Source: Pseudodesulfovibrio sediminis (lineage in GTDB: Bacteria; Desulfobacterota; Desulfovibrionia; Desulfovibrionales; Desulfovibrionaceae). From it: a DNA stretch of 64,000 nucleotides. The stretch lies in assembly GCF_020886695.1 (NCBI RefSeq), contig NZ_AP024485.1:2117001-2181000 (forward strand), given 5' to 3'. The notes beneath the pieces are model-generated. The model was not told the DNA's origin and ran no database searches. It saw only the letters and a program-made list of their open reading frames with translations. This document shows, in pieces, positions 9,703 to 18,308 of the stretch. The translations under genes were made by a program, and so were the position numbers. Numbering within the stretch: the stretch's first letter is position 1; the number at the start of each line of letters is the position of its first letter.

Positions 9703-9912
9703 ATGATGTTAAAAATATTTGACGTCGTTGTGATAGTTAGAGATATGCCATTGTTTGGGTTAATTGAAGGCATGATTGGAACTGTCGTTGAAGTGTTTAC
9801 TAATCCAGCAGATGCATATGAAATTGAATTTTGTGACAAAGATGGAAAGACAATAAAACTATGTACAATTGAAGAGAATCAACTACGTGATCATATTTTA
9901 CTAATCCAATGA
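9703..9912 (+). CDS. DUF4926-like immunity protein
   Basis: A 69-residue protein with the DUF4926 pattern: FDVVVIVRDMP, GLIEGMIGTVVEVF, AYEIEFCDKDGKT, LRDHIL. ATG 9703 is preferred because GAGGTAAGG precedes it. An upstream TTG at 9682 would overlap the toxin gene. DUF6883 and DUF4926 genes are commonly adjacent in bacteria, so this is the likely cytoplasmic antidote to the toxin ending at 9692. A remnant of a RAYT element follows 26 bases downstream. Confidence 0.75.
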   Translation: MMLKIFDVVVIVRDMPLFGLIEGMIGTVVEVFTNPADAYEIEFCDKDGKTIKLCTIEENQLRDHILLIQ

Positions 9913-9938
9913 GCACAAGATTGTTGTATAAGAAGACT

Positions 9939-10012
9939 GGGGTCAGGTCTTGAATTATAAGTTTCTTTGTCCGCATGCTGTAAGCATGGCACATCCTCTC
10001 CGCATACAGTAA
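9939..10012 (+). mobile_element. Remnant of a RAYT (REP-associated Y1 transposase) element, left end
   Basis: The first 22 bases match the left inverted end of the intact element at 22236. They are followed by a similar small hairpin and by ATG 9986 reading MAHPLRIQ and a stop. The intact transposase begins MARPLRIEYPD. Only the first few codons survive. Confidence 0.75.
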
Positions 10013-10066
10013 CATGGGGAAATATGGGGACACAATACTGATTTGAACCTTAAGAATTAAAATATC

Positions 10067-10089
10067 AGGCCCGGTTCCACCGGGTCTTT
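10067..10089 (+). terminator. Cassette-boundary hairpin, copy 2
   Basis: AGGCCCGG...CCGGGTCTTT stem with one weaker pair, then GTTTTGCTCTTTGACAT and a C/T-rich linker. The cdiA homology of cassette 2 begins about 44 bases later. Confidence 0.65.
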
Positions 10090-10132
10090 GTTTTGCTCTT
10101 TGACATCCCCCTCCCTCTATCACCTCCATCAT

Positions 10133-11880
10133 CGGTAATGTCGCCTCTCAAATTACATCGGGCACAGACACCACTATCACCGCTGCCAATGATGCCACTA
10201 TTATTGGCTCAACCGTGGCGGCCGAAAAAGATGTGAATATCGCCGCTGATCGCGATGTGAATATTATTCCGGGTCGCAATTCCCAGTCTTCCCAGAAAAG
10301 CAGCAAGGAAGGCGGTATTGGTATCGGCCTGACGCTGTCTGAAAATGAAGTCAGCATAAGCGCCGGATACAAAGGCGTTGAGACAAAGACCAACTCATCC
10401 GGCAAATACAATGCAGGTTCCCTGATCAGCGCGGGCAATGATGTAAAAATAGACGCCGGGCGCAACATCAATCAGGTTTCCTCGGAAATAGAAGCCGGTC
10501 AGGATGTGAACATGAAGGCCGGTGAAGACCTCAACGTCACGGCCGCGCAGGATGTTGAACATCTCGATGAATACGTCAAGTCCGTTGAGGTAGGATTAAA
10601 GCTGGCTGCCAAGCAGTCGGTCTCGACCGCCATAAGAACACTCGTTGACACACCGAAAAACATGACCTCCGGAGAAGGCGGTGTCGGGGCCAAGGCTGTT
10701 ACGGCTGGCAGTGGCGCGCTTCAGGCGGTTTCTGCCGCCCAGCAGGTGTCCAATCCGAGTGCTTCTGTATCGCTGACAGCTGGTCTGTCCATGACCGAAA
10801 GCCGGTTCAGCAGCGACTCGGCAACCTCTGTAAGTTCGCAGACCTCTGCAGGACGTGACGCCAATATTGAGGCCGGGAAAAACCTGACCATTGAAGGTGC
10901 CACTGTTCTGGCCAATGAAGATGTCGCTCTGACCGCCGGAGAGGATATTGCCATTTCTTCGGCCGCCAACAATCGGGAGACCTCGTCGAGTTCCAGTTCC
11001 ATTTCTGCAAGCGCAGGCATTGGAGCCACCGTCAGCGCGGCCAACGGCGCGGCTGCTGGCGTGCAGGTATCCGGTGCGGCCTCCGGGTCCGACAGCGACT
11101 ACCGCTCCGACTCCAACACCAATGCCCAAGTTGTGGCGGGTCAGGATCTGACCGTGAAATCCGGCCAGGATACCACTGTTGCCGGGGCGAACCTTGAAGG
11201 CAACAAGGTCAACATGGACGTTGGTGACAATCTGGTTGTCGCCAGCAAGCAGGACACCAGCAAATCCAAAAGTTCAAATTGGAGCATCGGCGGCAGCGCC
11301 ACCATCGGCATGGGAGCGTCCGTGGCCGCGGACGCCGCAGGCGTGGTGGGCATGGACGCCGACAGCCAGACCGGTGACTCCGCCAATATCGGCATGGGCA
11401 AAGGCTCCGGCTCATCCGCCTGGGTGAACAACCAGACCTCGATTGTCGGCAAGGAGCAGGTCGATATCCGCGTGGAAAACAACACCCACGTGGAAGGCGC
11501 GGTCATTGCCGCCGAAAATGGCAACCTCAAGCTCGATACCGACACCCTCACCTACAAGGACATCTACGACCACAACAAGGCTTCGAGCTATCAGGCCAGC
11601 CTGTCTGGATCGGTGAGTGCGGAGAATGAAAAGGACAGCGAAACGCGCAAAGACGGAGAAGAGGGCAACCCCTATGCAGGAACGCTGGAAGGCAGCGCCT
11701 CCTCCCACGACCGCCGCCAGATCAACCGCGCCACCATCGGCGAGGGCGAGATCATCATCCGCTCCGACCCCGCAGCCGGGCTGGAGGGCCTGAACCGCGA
11801 CCTCGCCAAAGCACAGGAGATCACCAAGAACGAGAAGACCTCGGTCACGGTGTACATTGATAGTGCCGCGATTGAGGAAA
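10133..11880 (+). repeat. Long direct repeat, copy B (within orphan cassette 2)
   Basis: Counterpart of cdiA 4418-6165. Visible differences are few, for example Asn to Asp in the TNTL segment, Asp to Asn in YDHDK and Ser to Ala in GSSSS. Most sit near the two ends. Such a long, nearly identical tract would support recombination that swaps the expressed toxin end for that of cassette 2. Confidence 0.9.
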
Positions 11881-13121
11881 TCGCGGGCGGGTTTAAGGGG
11901 ATTCAGGAGAATGCGAAGAAGACGACCACTGCAATCAGTGATCTTATTGCGGACTTGAAAGGCAAGGCTCAACTGACGCCTGCTGAAATGACGTGGTTGA
12001 AAGATGGGATTTTAGAGGAGCTAAAAAAGTCAAATATTTGTGGCTCAGAAGTCTTGGCCGAAGAAATCGGCGGGGCAATCGGTGATAGCGTTGCGAATGT
12101 CTACAATAAATTAAGGGAAATGGGATATTCGAACTCTAAGGCATTGGCTGAAATTGAAAAAAGCTTTCAGACTGTTGGGAAATGGGCAGAAGAGAGTGTT
12201 GCGAAAGGAGTTGCCATCAACTCAGTTGATGGGCGCAACTATGTCAAGCTTCCCGACAGCAATGGCATTGTAGGTGTAGTCGCCGGGATAGATGATGGGG
12301 CTATTGTCCTTGCTGCCTTAGCAACTCTCACAACGATTGCTATTCTATCCCAAACGAACCCAGAGCTGGCCCGGCAGTTGGGAGAGGGGCTTGCAAACAC
12401 CGTTGACGCCATCGCACCAATCGTCAACGAAAAGCTGATCGCCGTTTCCGATTCGTATGCTTCATTGACGAATCAGACCCTTGTCCAAATAGATTTTGGA
12501 GATGGATATTTTCATGATGTTTCTATGGACGTCTTGGAATATGATCAGGCAACAGGGCATCCCTCTCTTGTTAAGGTTAAAGATTCCAATGCCGTCTACG
12601 AGGTGACATATGACCCCAGCACGGATACGTTGTATCCTACCTACGGTCAAAAGGAGCTAGTCTATAAGGACGGGATTGTTGTTGAAGCATCTAATACTGT
12701 AGGCAATGGCAGTGGAAGCAGTTCGGGAAGCGGCATTAGCAGTTCTGAATCCACCCCAGGTGATCCCAATCAGCATGGAAATGGGGATGACGATGATCCT
12801 GATAAAAAACCTGAATACAAAAGTAATCAGGCTCATAAGCCCGGTGGAAACGGATTTAGACCCAATAAAACTGTTGAACCCAAAGATGCTGCACAAGCCT
12901 ATAAAAATGCGGTTCCAAAGGGCGATGGAAAGACTTGGTACTCTTGGAGCACAGATGGCAAACAGATATATAGATATAGTGCAGATAATGCTGGCACAGC
13001 TCATTTTAATGGTGTCGTTGACAAAAGGCTGGTAGAAAAAATGGGTGATAAGGCTTTTAATAATCTAGGAACGGATTATAAATCAGTATTACGGCTGATC
13101 AGAAAGACGGGGAAACAATGA
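10133..13121 (+). CDS. Orphan CdiA C-terminal cassette 2 (class 1, unassigned toxin)
   Basis: An open frame continuing the cdiA frame from the repeat boundary. The first start-like codon is GTG 10215, inside the repeat and without a ribosome site. It keeps the haemagglutinin repeats, the INRATIGEGEIIIRSDP segment and YIDSAAIEE. After the junction come a helical region, a hydrophobic segment (GAIVLAALATLTTIAIL), a Ser/Gly and Asp-rich linker (GDDDDPDKK), and a C-terminal domain of about 85 residues containing AQAYKNAV, KTWYSWS, QIYRYSADNAGTAHFNG. The hydrophobic part could aid entry into the target cell. The last domain is the presumed toxin. I cannot assign its family. It overlaps the immunity start by four bases (ATGA). 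Confidence 0.8.
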
Positions 13122-14170
13122 TTATTGGGAATAAACAAAAATTTGCATTAGATATTAGATTATTCTTTAAAGATGATAACTCAATTTATTTTCAATCAAG
13201 TTTATGGATTGGTGGACGGCAAATATCTGGAGGAAATGATGAGGTGGTCTTGTTCCAGTTGATTTGTGATTTGGAAGCAGCCATTTCTTTTAATGGGAAG
13301 AGATCGTTTGATACTTTAGACGAATTAGATGCTGATTATTTCTACCCCAATTTTTTAGATGCAGTTTTTATGGAAGATAGTAATCATAAGTACTATAGTA
13401 TATCTCAAGAAGAGAAATGGATAAATGCACATATAGATGTCCCCCCAATCACTAATTTTGGTTTTATGTGGCTTATTGATGGATATCAAAAGTCAACTGT
13501 GATTACCCATGATGATAAAATTGGAACTTGTAGAGATTTTCTCCCCAAAGGATATATAGATAATGTATTGGTTGAGTTGAAAAAAAATGTTAACATTTGG
13601 TTAAAAAATAACGAGGTCCCTCCCATCTCTGTGTCGGTCGGAAGCTCTGAGCTAATTGGAGATAAAAAGAGGTTTGCAACGGAAATCGCACTTGGAATGC
13701 CGTACGAAGGGAGGTTGGCTGGAAAATTTTGTTACTGGGTAAACGGTGTTAAATTCGGAGATTTTACCTTTACATGGGTGAACGAAATTAAGGAGGAATT
13801 GCTACAAATTATTAAGAACACCAATTCCCGAGCGAAGAATGCTTTGTTTTCATATAATGCACACGATTTATATTACAACTTCAGCCATACGGTTTTTATG
13901 GGAGACAAATTCCATCCCTGCTGGGAAAAATCTCTTGAAGAGCTTTGGGAAAAGTCTGATATAACACCAAATATTATTCCTCAATTTGATGGTGTAACAG
14001 TTGTTTCGGTTGACAATGAAAACAAGTCAAAAGTTGTTGCATATGATTTCGATAAATCGCTTGTTGAATGTATTATAGAACGTGGACAGGTTGATAAAAT
14101 TCTAACTGATACTATTCTTGTCATTGAGAATTGGGAAAAATCTACAAGAGGAACTAAGAAGAAAAATTAG
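13118..14170 (+). CDS. Two-domain immunity protein, tandem Imm42-like
   Basis: A 350-residue AT-rich protein whose start overlaps the toxin stop (ATGA). It contains an internal duplication. Residues 1-50 (MIIGNKQKFALDIRLFF, SLWIGGRQISGG) and the second half (ELIGDKKRFATEI, GKFCYWVNGVKFGDF) share the same pattern, and each is followed by a similar LYYNF/YFYPNF-type stretch (DADYFYPNF and HDLYYNF). The pattern resembles the Imm42 immunity family, from memory. Position makes it the antidote to the cassette 2 toxin. It is much longer than the other immunity genes here, consistent with a domain duplication or fusion. Confidence 0.65.
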   Translation: MIIGNKQKFALDIRLFFKDDNSIYFQSSLWIGGRQISGGNDEVVLFQLICDLEAAISFNGKRSFDTLDELDADYFYPNFLDAVFMEDSNHKYYSISQEEKWINAHIDVPPITNFGFMWLIDGYQKSTVITHDDKIGTCRDFLPKGYIDNVLVELKKNVNIWLKNNEVPPISVSVGSSELIGDKKRFATEIALGMPYEGRLAGKFCYWVNGVKFGDFTFTWVNEIKEELLQIIKNTNSRAKNALFSYNAHDLYYNFSHTVFMGDKFHPCWEKSLEELWEKSDITPNIIPQFDGVTVVSVDNENKSKVVAYDFDKSLVECIIERGQVDKILTDTILVIENWEKSTRGTKKKN

Positions 14171-14176
14171 TATAAT

Positions 14177-14190
14177 AGGGACGTCTCCCT
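14177..14190 (+). terminator. Small hairpin after the two-domain immunity gene
   Basis: AGGGACGTCTCCCT followed by TTA, 7 bases after the stop. The stem is short, so this is a weak terminator candidate. The usual cassette-boundary hairpin is missing at this junction. Confidence 0.35.
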
Positions 14191-14251
14191 TTAACCTGCC
14201 CCACTGTCCTAGCTTATGGGCGTTACTCCAACTAGTTATCGAGCCTCTCCC

Positions 14252-15393
14252 CCTCCTCCCACGACCGCCGCCAGATCAACCGCGCCACCATCGGCGAGGG
14301 CAATACCTCCATATACGGCAGCACGCTCAAGGCCGGACAGGATGTGGCCGTCAAATCTACCGGAACGCTGGATATCACAGCGGCCCAGGTTGAGAATTCC
14401 CGGAAAATTCAGGAGGAAAGCTCGGGCTTCATGGGCACAGGCTCCATGGAACTCGGCGAGAAGGACACAATTACCAACGTCCGTAGCCAGATCGAAGGCA
14501 ATGGCAAGGTCACTCTCGAAGCCAAGGATGACGTCACCCTCCAGGCCGCCACCCTCACCTCCGGCGCTGAGACCGAGATCACCAGCACCCAAGGCCAGGT
14601 AGCCATGCTGGTGGCCAAGGACAGGGAGTATGAACACTCGGTGAAGTCGGATACCGGGTTCTTTGCGTGGTCCTCCACGGACGCAGGCACCGTGGACGAG
14701 ACTATTCAGCACACCAATATCACCGCCGGGGGCGGCCTGTTCATCACCACTGCCGACGGCGTGGTGGTCGAGTACAAGGAAACCGGCAACGTTCAAGAGG
14801 ACATCGCCCAGCTGGCCCAGGCCCCTGGCTTGGAGTGGATGGCCGAGATCGCCAATCGCGACGACGTCAACTGGCAGGCCGTGCAGGAAGTCCATGATCA
14901 ATGGAAGGAGACCAACGGCGGCGTAGGCGGTCCCGGCATGCAGCTCCTGTCCCTTGCCATGGCCGTGGCCTTGTCCTTTACCGGGGTGGGTGCGGCTGCG
15001 GGTGCAGCCATTGCCGACACTGTGGGGATGGCAGGCAATGCAGCCATGACCGCCGCATTCTCCGCTGGTTTCAACTCTCTGGTCATCCAGGCAAGTATGC
15101 AGGTCGTGGGTAACGGCGGCGACATCGGGGCCGCGCTCGAGGCTTTGGCCTCCATCGACACGGTCCGCGCACTGGCAACAGCCATGCTGACCGCCGGACT
15201 GAGCAAGGGAATCATTGATTATGTAAACGGTGATGAAGTGACCGCGGCCACCGGAGCAGCCACTGAAGCAGCCTCCGAAGCGGCCAAAACTGCCGAAGAA
15301 GCCTCCTTCATCGCCGACCTCGCCCAGAGCCTTCAGGATAGCGCCATCCAAGCCGGAGTCAGTGCCGGAGTAGACACCGCCATCAACGGCGGC
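14252..15393 (+). pseudogene. Orphan CdiA cassette 3 (class 2), cut by the IS3 element
   Basis: This fragment starts in the shared SSHDRRQINRATIGEG segment and then takes the alternative path NTSIYGSTLKAGQDVAV, through more haemagglutinin repeats, to LFITTADGVVVEYKE and the DUF637 region. It is the only copy here showing how the two architectures connect. It stops inside AINGGN where the IS begins at 15394, so it has neither junction motif nor toxin. The first start-like codon (14344) has no ribosome site. The continuation is not found on the other side of the IS. Confidence 0.82.
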
Positions 15394-15459
15394 TGACCTG
15401 CCCCCCGAAAACTGGCCCACCTCGAATGTTAGTAGTATGGGCCATGAAGGAGGCAAGAC

Positions 15460-15738
15460 ATGGCCATCAAACGACACACCCCCGAACAGATTATCTTCAA
15501 GCTCAGAGAAGCTGACGTTGCCTTGGCTCAAGGTGCGCGAGTTGCGGATGTCTGCCGTCAATTGGGCATAACCGAGCAGACGTATTATCGCTGGCGCAAA
15601 GAGTACGGCGGTTTGAGGACGAGTCAGGCCAGGCAGCTTAAGTTGTTGGAGCGAGAGAACACCAGGCTCAAGAAGTTGGTTGCTGATTTGAGTTTGGATA
15701 AGCAGATCCTTTCAGAGGCGCTCAAGGGAAACTTCTAA
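15460..15738 (+). CDS. IS3-family transposase OrfA
   Basis: A 92-residue helix-turn-helix protein ([34 protein letters not shown]) followed by a leucine-zipper-like helix ([18 protein letters not shown]). It binds the IS ends and, by programmed frameshifting, supplies the N-terminus of the OrfAB transposase in this family. ATG 15460 is preceded by AGGAGG. Confidence 0.9.
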   Translation: MAIKRHTPEQIIFKLREADVALAQGARVADVCRQLGITEQTYYRWRKEYGGLRTSQARQLKLLERENTRLKKLVADLSLDKQILSEALKGNF

Positions 15739-15761
15739 GCCCTGAACGTCGTCGCAAATGT

Positions 15762-16619
15762 GTGAAGCATGTTCAGGCTGTCCTTCATGTGTCCGAGCGT
15801 CGGGCATGCAAGGTCGTCGGACAACCTCGAACCAGTCAGCGGTACCAGAAGCGTGTGGCTGACGACGAAGAGGCATTGACCAACGCCATCATTTCGTTTG
15901 CCAGCGAGTATGGACGATATGGATACAGGCGAATTACGGCATTGCTCCGAAATGAAGGCTGGCATGTGAATCACAAACGAGTCGAACGCATATGGCGGCG
16001 TGAAGGGCTGAAAGTCCCACAGAAGCAACCAAAGAAAGGACGATTGTGGCTGAATGATGGTTCATGCATTCGCCTTCGTCCTTGCTGGCCAAATCATGTC
16101 TGGGCTTATGACTTCGTCATGGGTCGAACGCATGATGGTAAGGCGTTTCGTATGCTGACCATCATCGACGAGTTCACCCGCGAATGCCTTGGGATACCTG
16201 TTGCGAGGAGCATGAAGAATGAGGATGTGATGCATGTCCTTGCGGACCTGTTTGTCAGCAGAGGGCAACCAGACTTCATCAGATCAGACAACGGTTCTGA
16301 ATTCACAGCAAAGGCGATTAGGAAGTGGCTCAAATATGTCGGAGTCAGTACGGCTTACATCGAACCTGGTAGCCCATGGGAGAATGGGTACAGCGAAAGC
16401 TTCAACGGGAAGCTACGAGATGAATTGTTGAACGGAGAGATTTTCTATTCGTTGAAAGAAGCGCAGGTAGTGATCGAGAATTGGCGGCAGGAATACAATA
16501 CCATCAGGCCTCACAGCTCATTAGGATACAAGCCGCCTGCGCCGGCCGCGCGGCTCCCCCTAGGGGGAGCTATCCTGGGGACTGGACAACCTCAGCAGGA
16601 AGAGTGCAGACTAACATAA
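15762..16619 (+). CDS. IS3-family transposase OrfB (DDE integrase)
   Basis: A 285-residue rve/DDE catalytic protein. Visible motifs are [13 protein letters not shown] (first Asp), [16 protein letters not shown] (second Asp), and [20 protein letters not shown] with the final Glu. The frame stays open upstream of GTG 15762 ([13 protein letters not shown]), in a phase consistent with a frameshift from OrfA. OrfAB fusion is therefore the likely active product. No frameshift or stop interrupts it, so the copy may still be functional. Confidence 0.9.
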   Translation: MKHVQAVLHVSERRACKVVGQPRTSQRYQKRVADDEEALTNAIISFASEYGRYGYRRITALLRNEGWHVNHKRVERIWRREGLKVPQKQPKKGRLWLNDGSCIRLRPCWPNHVWAYDFVMGRTHDGKAFRMLTIIDEFTRECLGIPVARSMKNEDVMHVLADLFVSRGQPDFIRSDNGSEFTAKAIRKWLKYVGVSTAYIEPGSPWENGYSESFNGKLRDELLNGEIFYSLKEAQVVIENWRQEYNTIRPHSSLGYKPPAPAARLPLGGAILGTGQPQQEECRLT

Positions 16620-16647
16620 GCCCGGAACATAAACTGGGGGCAGGTCA

Positions 16648-17828
16648 ATCTGCCAGAAGATGTGAAGCAAAGGCTTGAAGAGAAAGTTGTTGGTCTGGGC
16701 GATTCTGCTGAAGAAAATATGAAGGAGATGATTCGGCAAGGCGTTGATCCTGAAGTCGCTCAAGAGTTACTGAATGACGAACAATATCAAGAATATCTTG
16801 TAAGAACTGCCAAATTGGAAGCTGAGTATCATGACAACCCAAAACAATTTTTGGAAAAGTTGGGGATCCCAATCAAGGATGGCGAAACGGCAGAAGATAT
16901 AGAACAAAAAGCAGATCTATATCTTCGATGGTTGTCCTCCCTGTCAGACAATGAAATTGAATCTGAGGATCCTACGAATACAGTTGAGCACGATAACGAC
17001 TTACTTGAAGGGCTTACCTATAAACTCCAGCCAAATGGTGCAGGAAAGATTGAATTAAAGATTGGTGCCTCGGAAACTGATTTTACTTCTCACGAGAGTA
17101 TTGGCATTTTATTATCTCAGATCGATAGTAATAACGATCTTGAATATAATGACTCCAGCCTAAAAGCCGGAATCATGCAATGTTTGCTGAACGGGCGGAG
17201 GTTTATAGACAGTATTCCAGCCGATGACATGAACAAAGCTCAAGCAGCCCTATTGGGTATGCAACTTGCCTCAGGTGGACCTGTAAAAGTAATGATTGGC
17301 TATTCGGTTGCCATGGCTTTCGAAGCGGTGGCCGGAGATTCCATTGAGCAGGGCAAGGACTACATTGCTCAGGAAGTCGCAATACTTTTGCTGGCTGGAG
17401 ATTTGACAAACGAAGAATTTAAACAAATCAACTGCCCGGATGGTGACTGCTCTGATAAATCAGCCTCCACAGGCAGCTATCTTGTTGATTTTAATAAAGA
17501 TAATGTTAAATTTGGGGTTAACATTATTGCTGGCACTGTCGGGAGTATTATTAGTAAGAAGGTCTCGGTAAAGTTACATAAGAACCCGTTGACTGCCAAG
17601 ATAGGGGATGTAATTGCTACTCCTAAGAGTCACAGGGAATTGTTTAACAAACTTCCTGGCGGCAGGTGGCAGCATAAAAAGTCTGGGGCAATATATAAAA
17701 AAAGTACCTCAGCCCATACAGGTAAGAGTGGAGAGTGGAAAATTAGTCTGAAGAAAGGCCAAGGCTCTAGAAAGAGCAAGAAGATAACTATTGATCTTGA
17801 TGGGACTGTGTTGGGAATTGACAAGTAA
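16648..17828 (+). CDS. Orphan CdiA cassette 4 (class 1), 5' end lost at the IS
   Basis: The frame is open from the IS border and begins LPEDVKQRLEEKV, which matches the LLPEDAERM segment of the full-length CdiA about 20 residues past its junction. Everything upstream is missing. The fragment has a helical region, a hydrophobic middle (VKVMIGYSVAMAFEAV) and a basic C-terminal domain (KSHRELFNKLPGGRWQHKK, IYKKSTSAHTGKSGEWKIS, KKITIDLDGTVLGIDK). That last domain is the likely toxin. Its Trp/Lys-rich end recalls small RNase toxins, but I cannot assign it. The first ATG (16662) has no ribosome site. Confidence 0.75.
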
Positions 17829-17841
17829 AGGAGAAAGACAA

Positions 17842-18231
17842 ATGCGCTTGACACAGATGTTTGAAGAGATAAAACAACAATGGCCAAAAGAAATCTTAAT
17901 TGGTGATTGTATTTTATGGGATGACCAGGAAGGACTGAACTGCGAATGGTTGGATAGTTTATTTTGGGAAATAGATACAAGTTGTGTCCATGGCGAGTGG
18001 GGAAAATTAATGAATTGGGGAATTGTGTGCGGTCTCGATAAGTATATCAGATCACTACAGCCTCCATATCCAGAAAAAATTAACATTGAATGCCTAGATA
18101 TTAATCGTGCAGTTGAAGCAATAAAGGACAGTCTAGCTACTCCTGACTCTGGCTATTATCCAGAAGGCTACAAATATGAAAACGATCTGGACACGCTGCT
18201 CATTAATCAGGAAGGAGAACTCAATTCGTAA
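17842..18231 (+). CDS. Predicted immunity protein for cassette 4
   Basis: A 129-residue acidic protein starting 14 bases after the cassette 4 stop, with AAAGGAGAAAG placing the start at ATG 17842 rather than the upstream in-frame start at 17791. No known domain recognised, no membrane segment. Its last 18 residues are nearly identical to the fossil at 7664-7717, so a relative of this gene once stood directly behind the expressed cdiA. Confidence 0.7.
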   Translation: MRLTQMFEEIKQQWPKEILIGDCILWDDQEGLNCEWLDSLFWEIDTSCVHGEWGKLMNWGIVCGLDKYIRSLQPPYPEKINIECLDINRAVEAIKDSLATPDSGYYPEGYKYENDLDTLLINQEGELNS

Positions 18232-18264
18232 GTAGTAAATGACACCATACGAATTTTTCAGTTT

Positions 18265-18288
18265 AAAGGCCCGACACACCGGGCCTTT
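18265..18288 (+). terminator. Cassette-boundary hairpin, copy 3
   Basis: AAAGGCCCG...CGGGCCTTT stem, then GTTTTGCTCTTTGACATAGCC and entry into the cdiA fragment at the same base as in cassette 1. The identical junction shows that cassettes 1 and 5 descend from one joining event. Confidence 0.75.
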
Positions 18289-18308
18289 GTTTTGCTCTTT
18301 GACATAGC

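Larger units (their letters stand above)
15394..16647 (+). mobile_element. IS3-family insertion sequence, apparently complete
   Basis: The ends are imperfect inverted repeats beginning TGACCTGCCCCC at 15394 and ending GGGGGCAGGTCA at 16647. Two overlapping-phase genes (orfA, orfB) have IS3 transposase motifs. The ends suggest the IS407 group. No target duplication is visible (GGC left, ATC right), and the flanks belong to different cdiA cassettes. This points to recombination or an adjacent deletion after insertion. A 5'-truncated second copy lies at 26733-27047. Confidence 0.9.

Noticed and set aside
14236-15561. 441-residue frame on the - strand
   Set aside because: It is antisense to cassette 3 and the IS border, crosses the IS junction, and similar antisense frames occur at every cassette copy.
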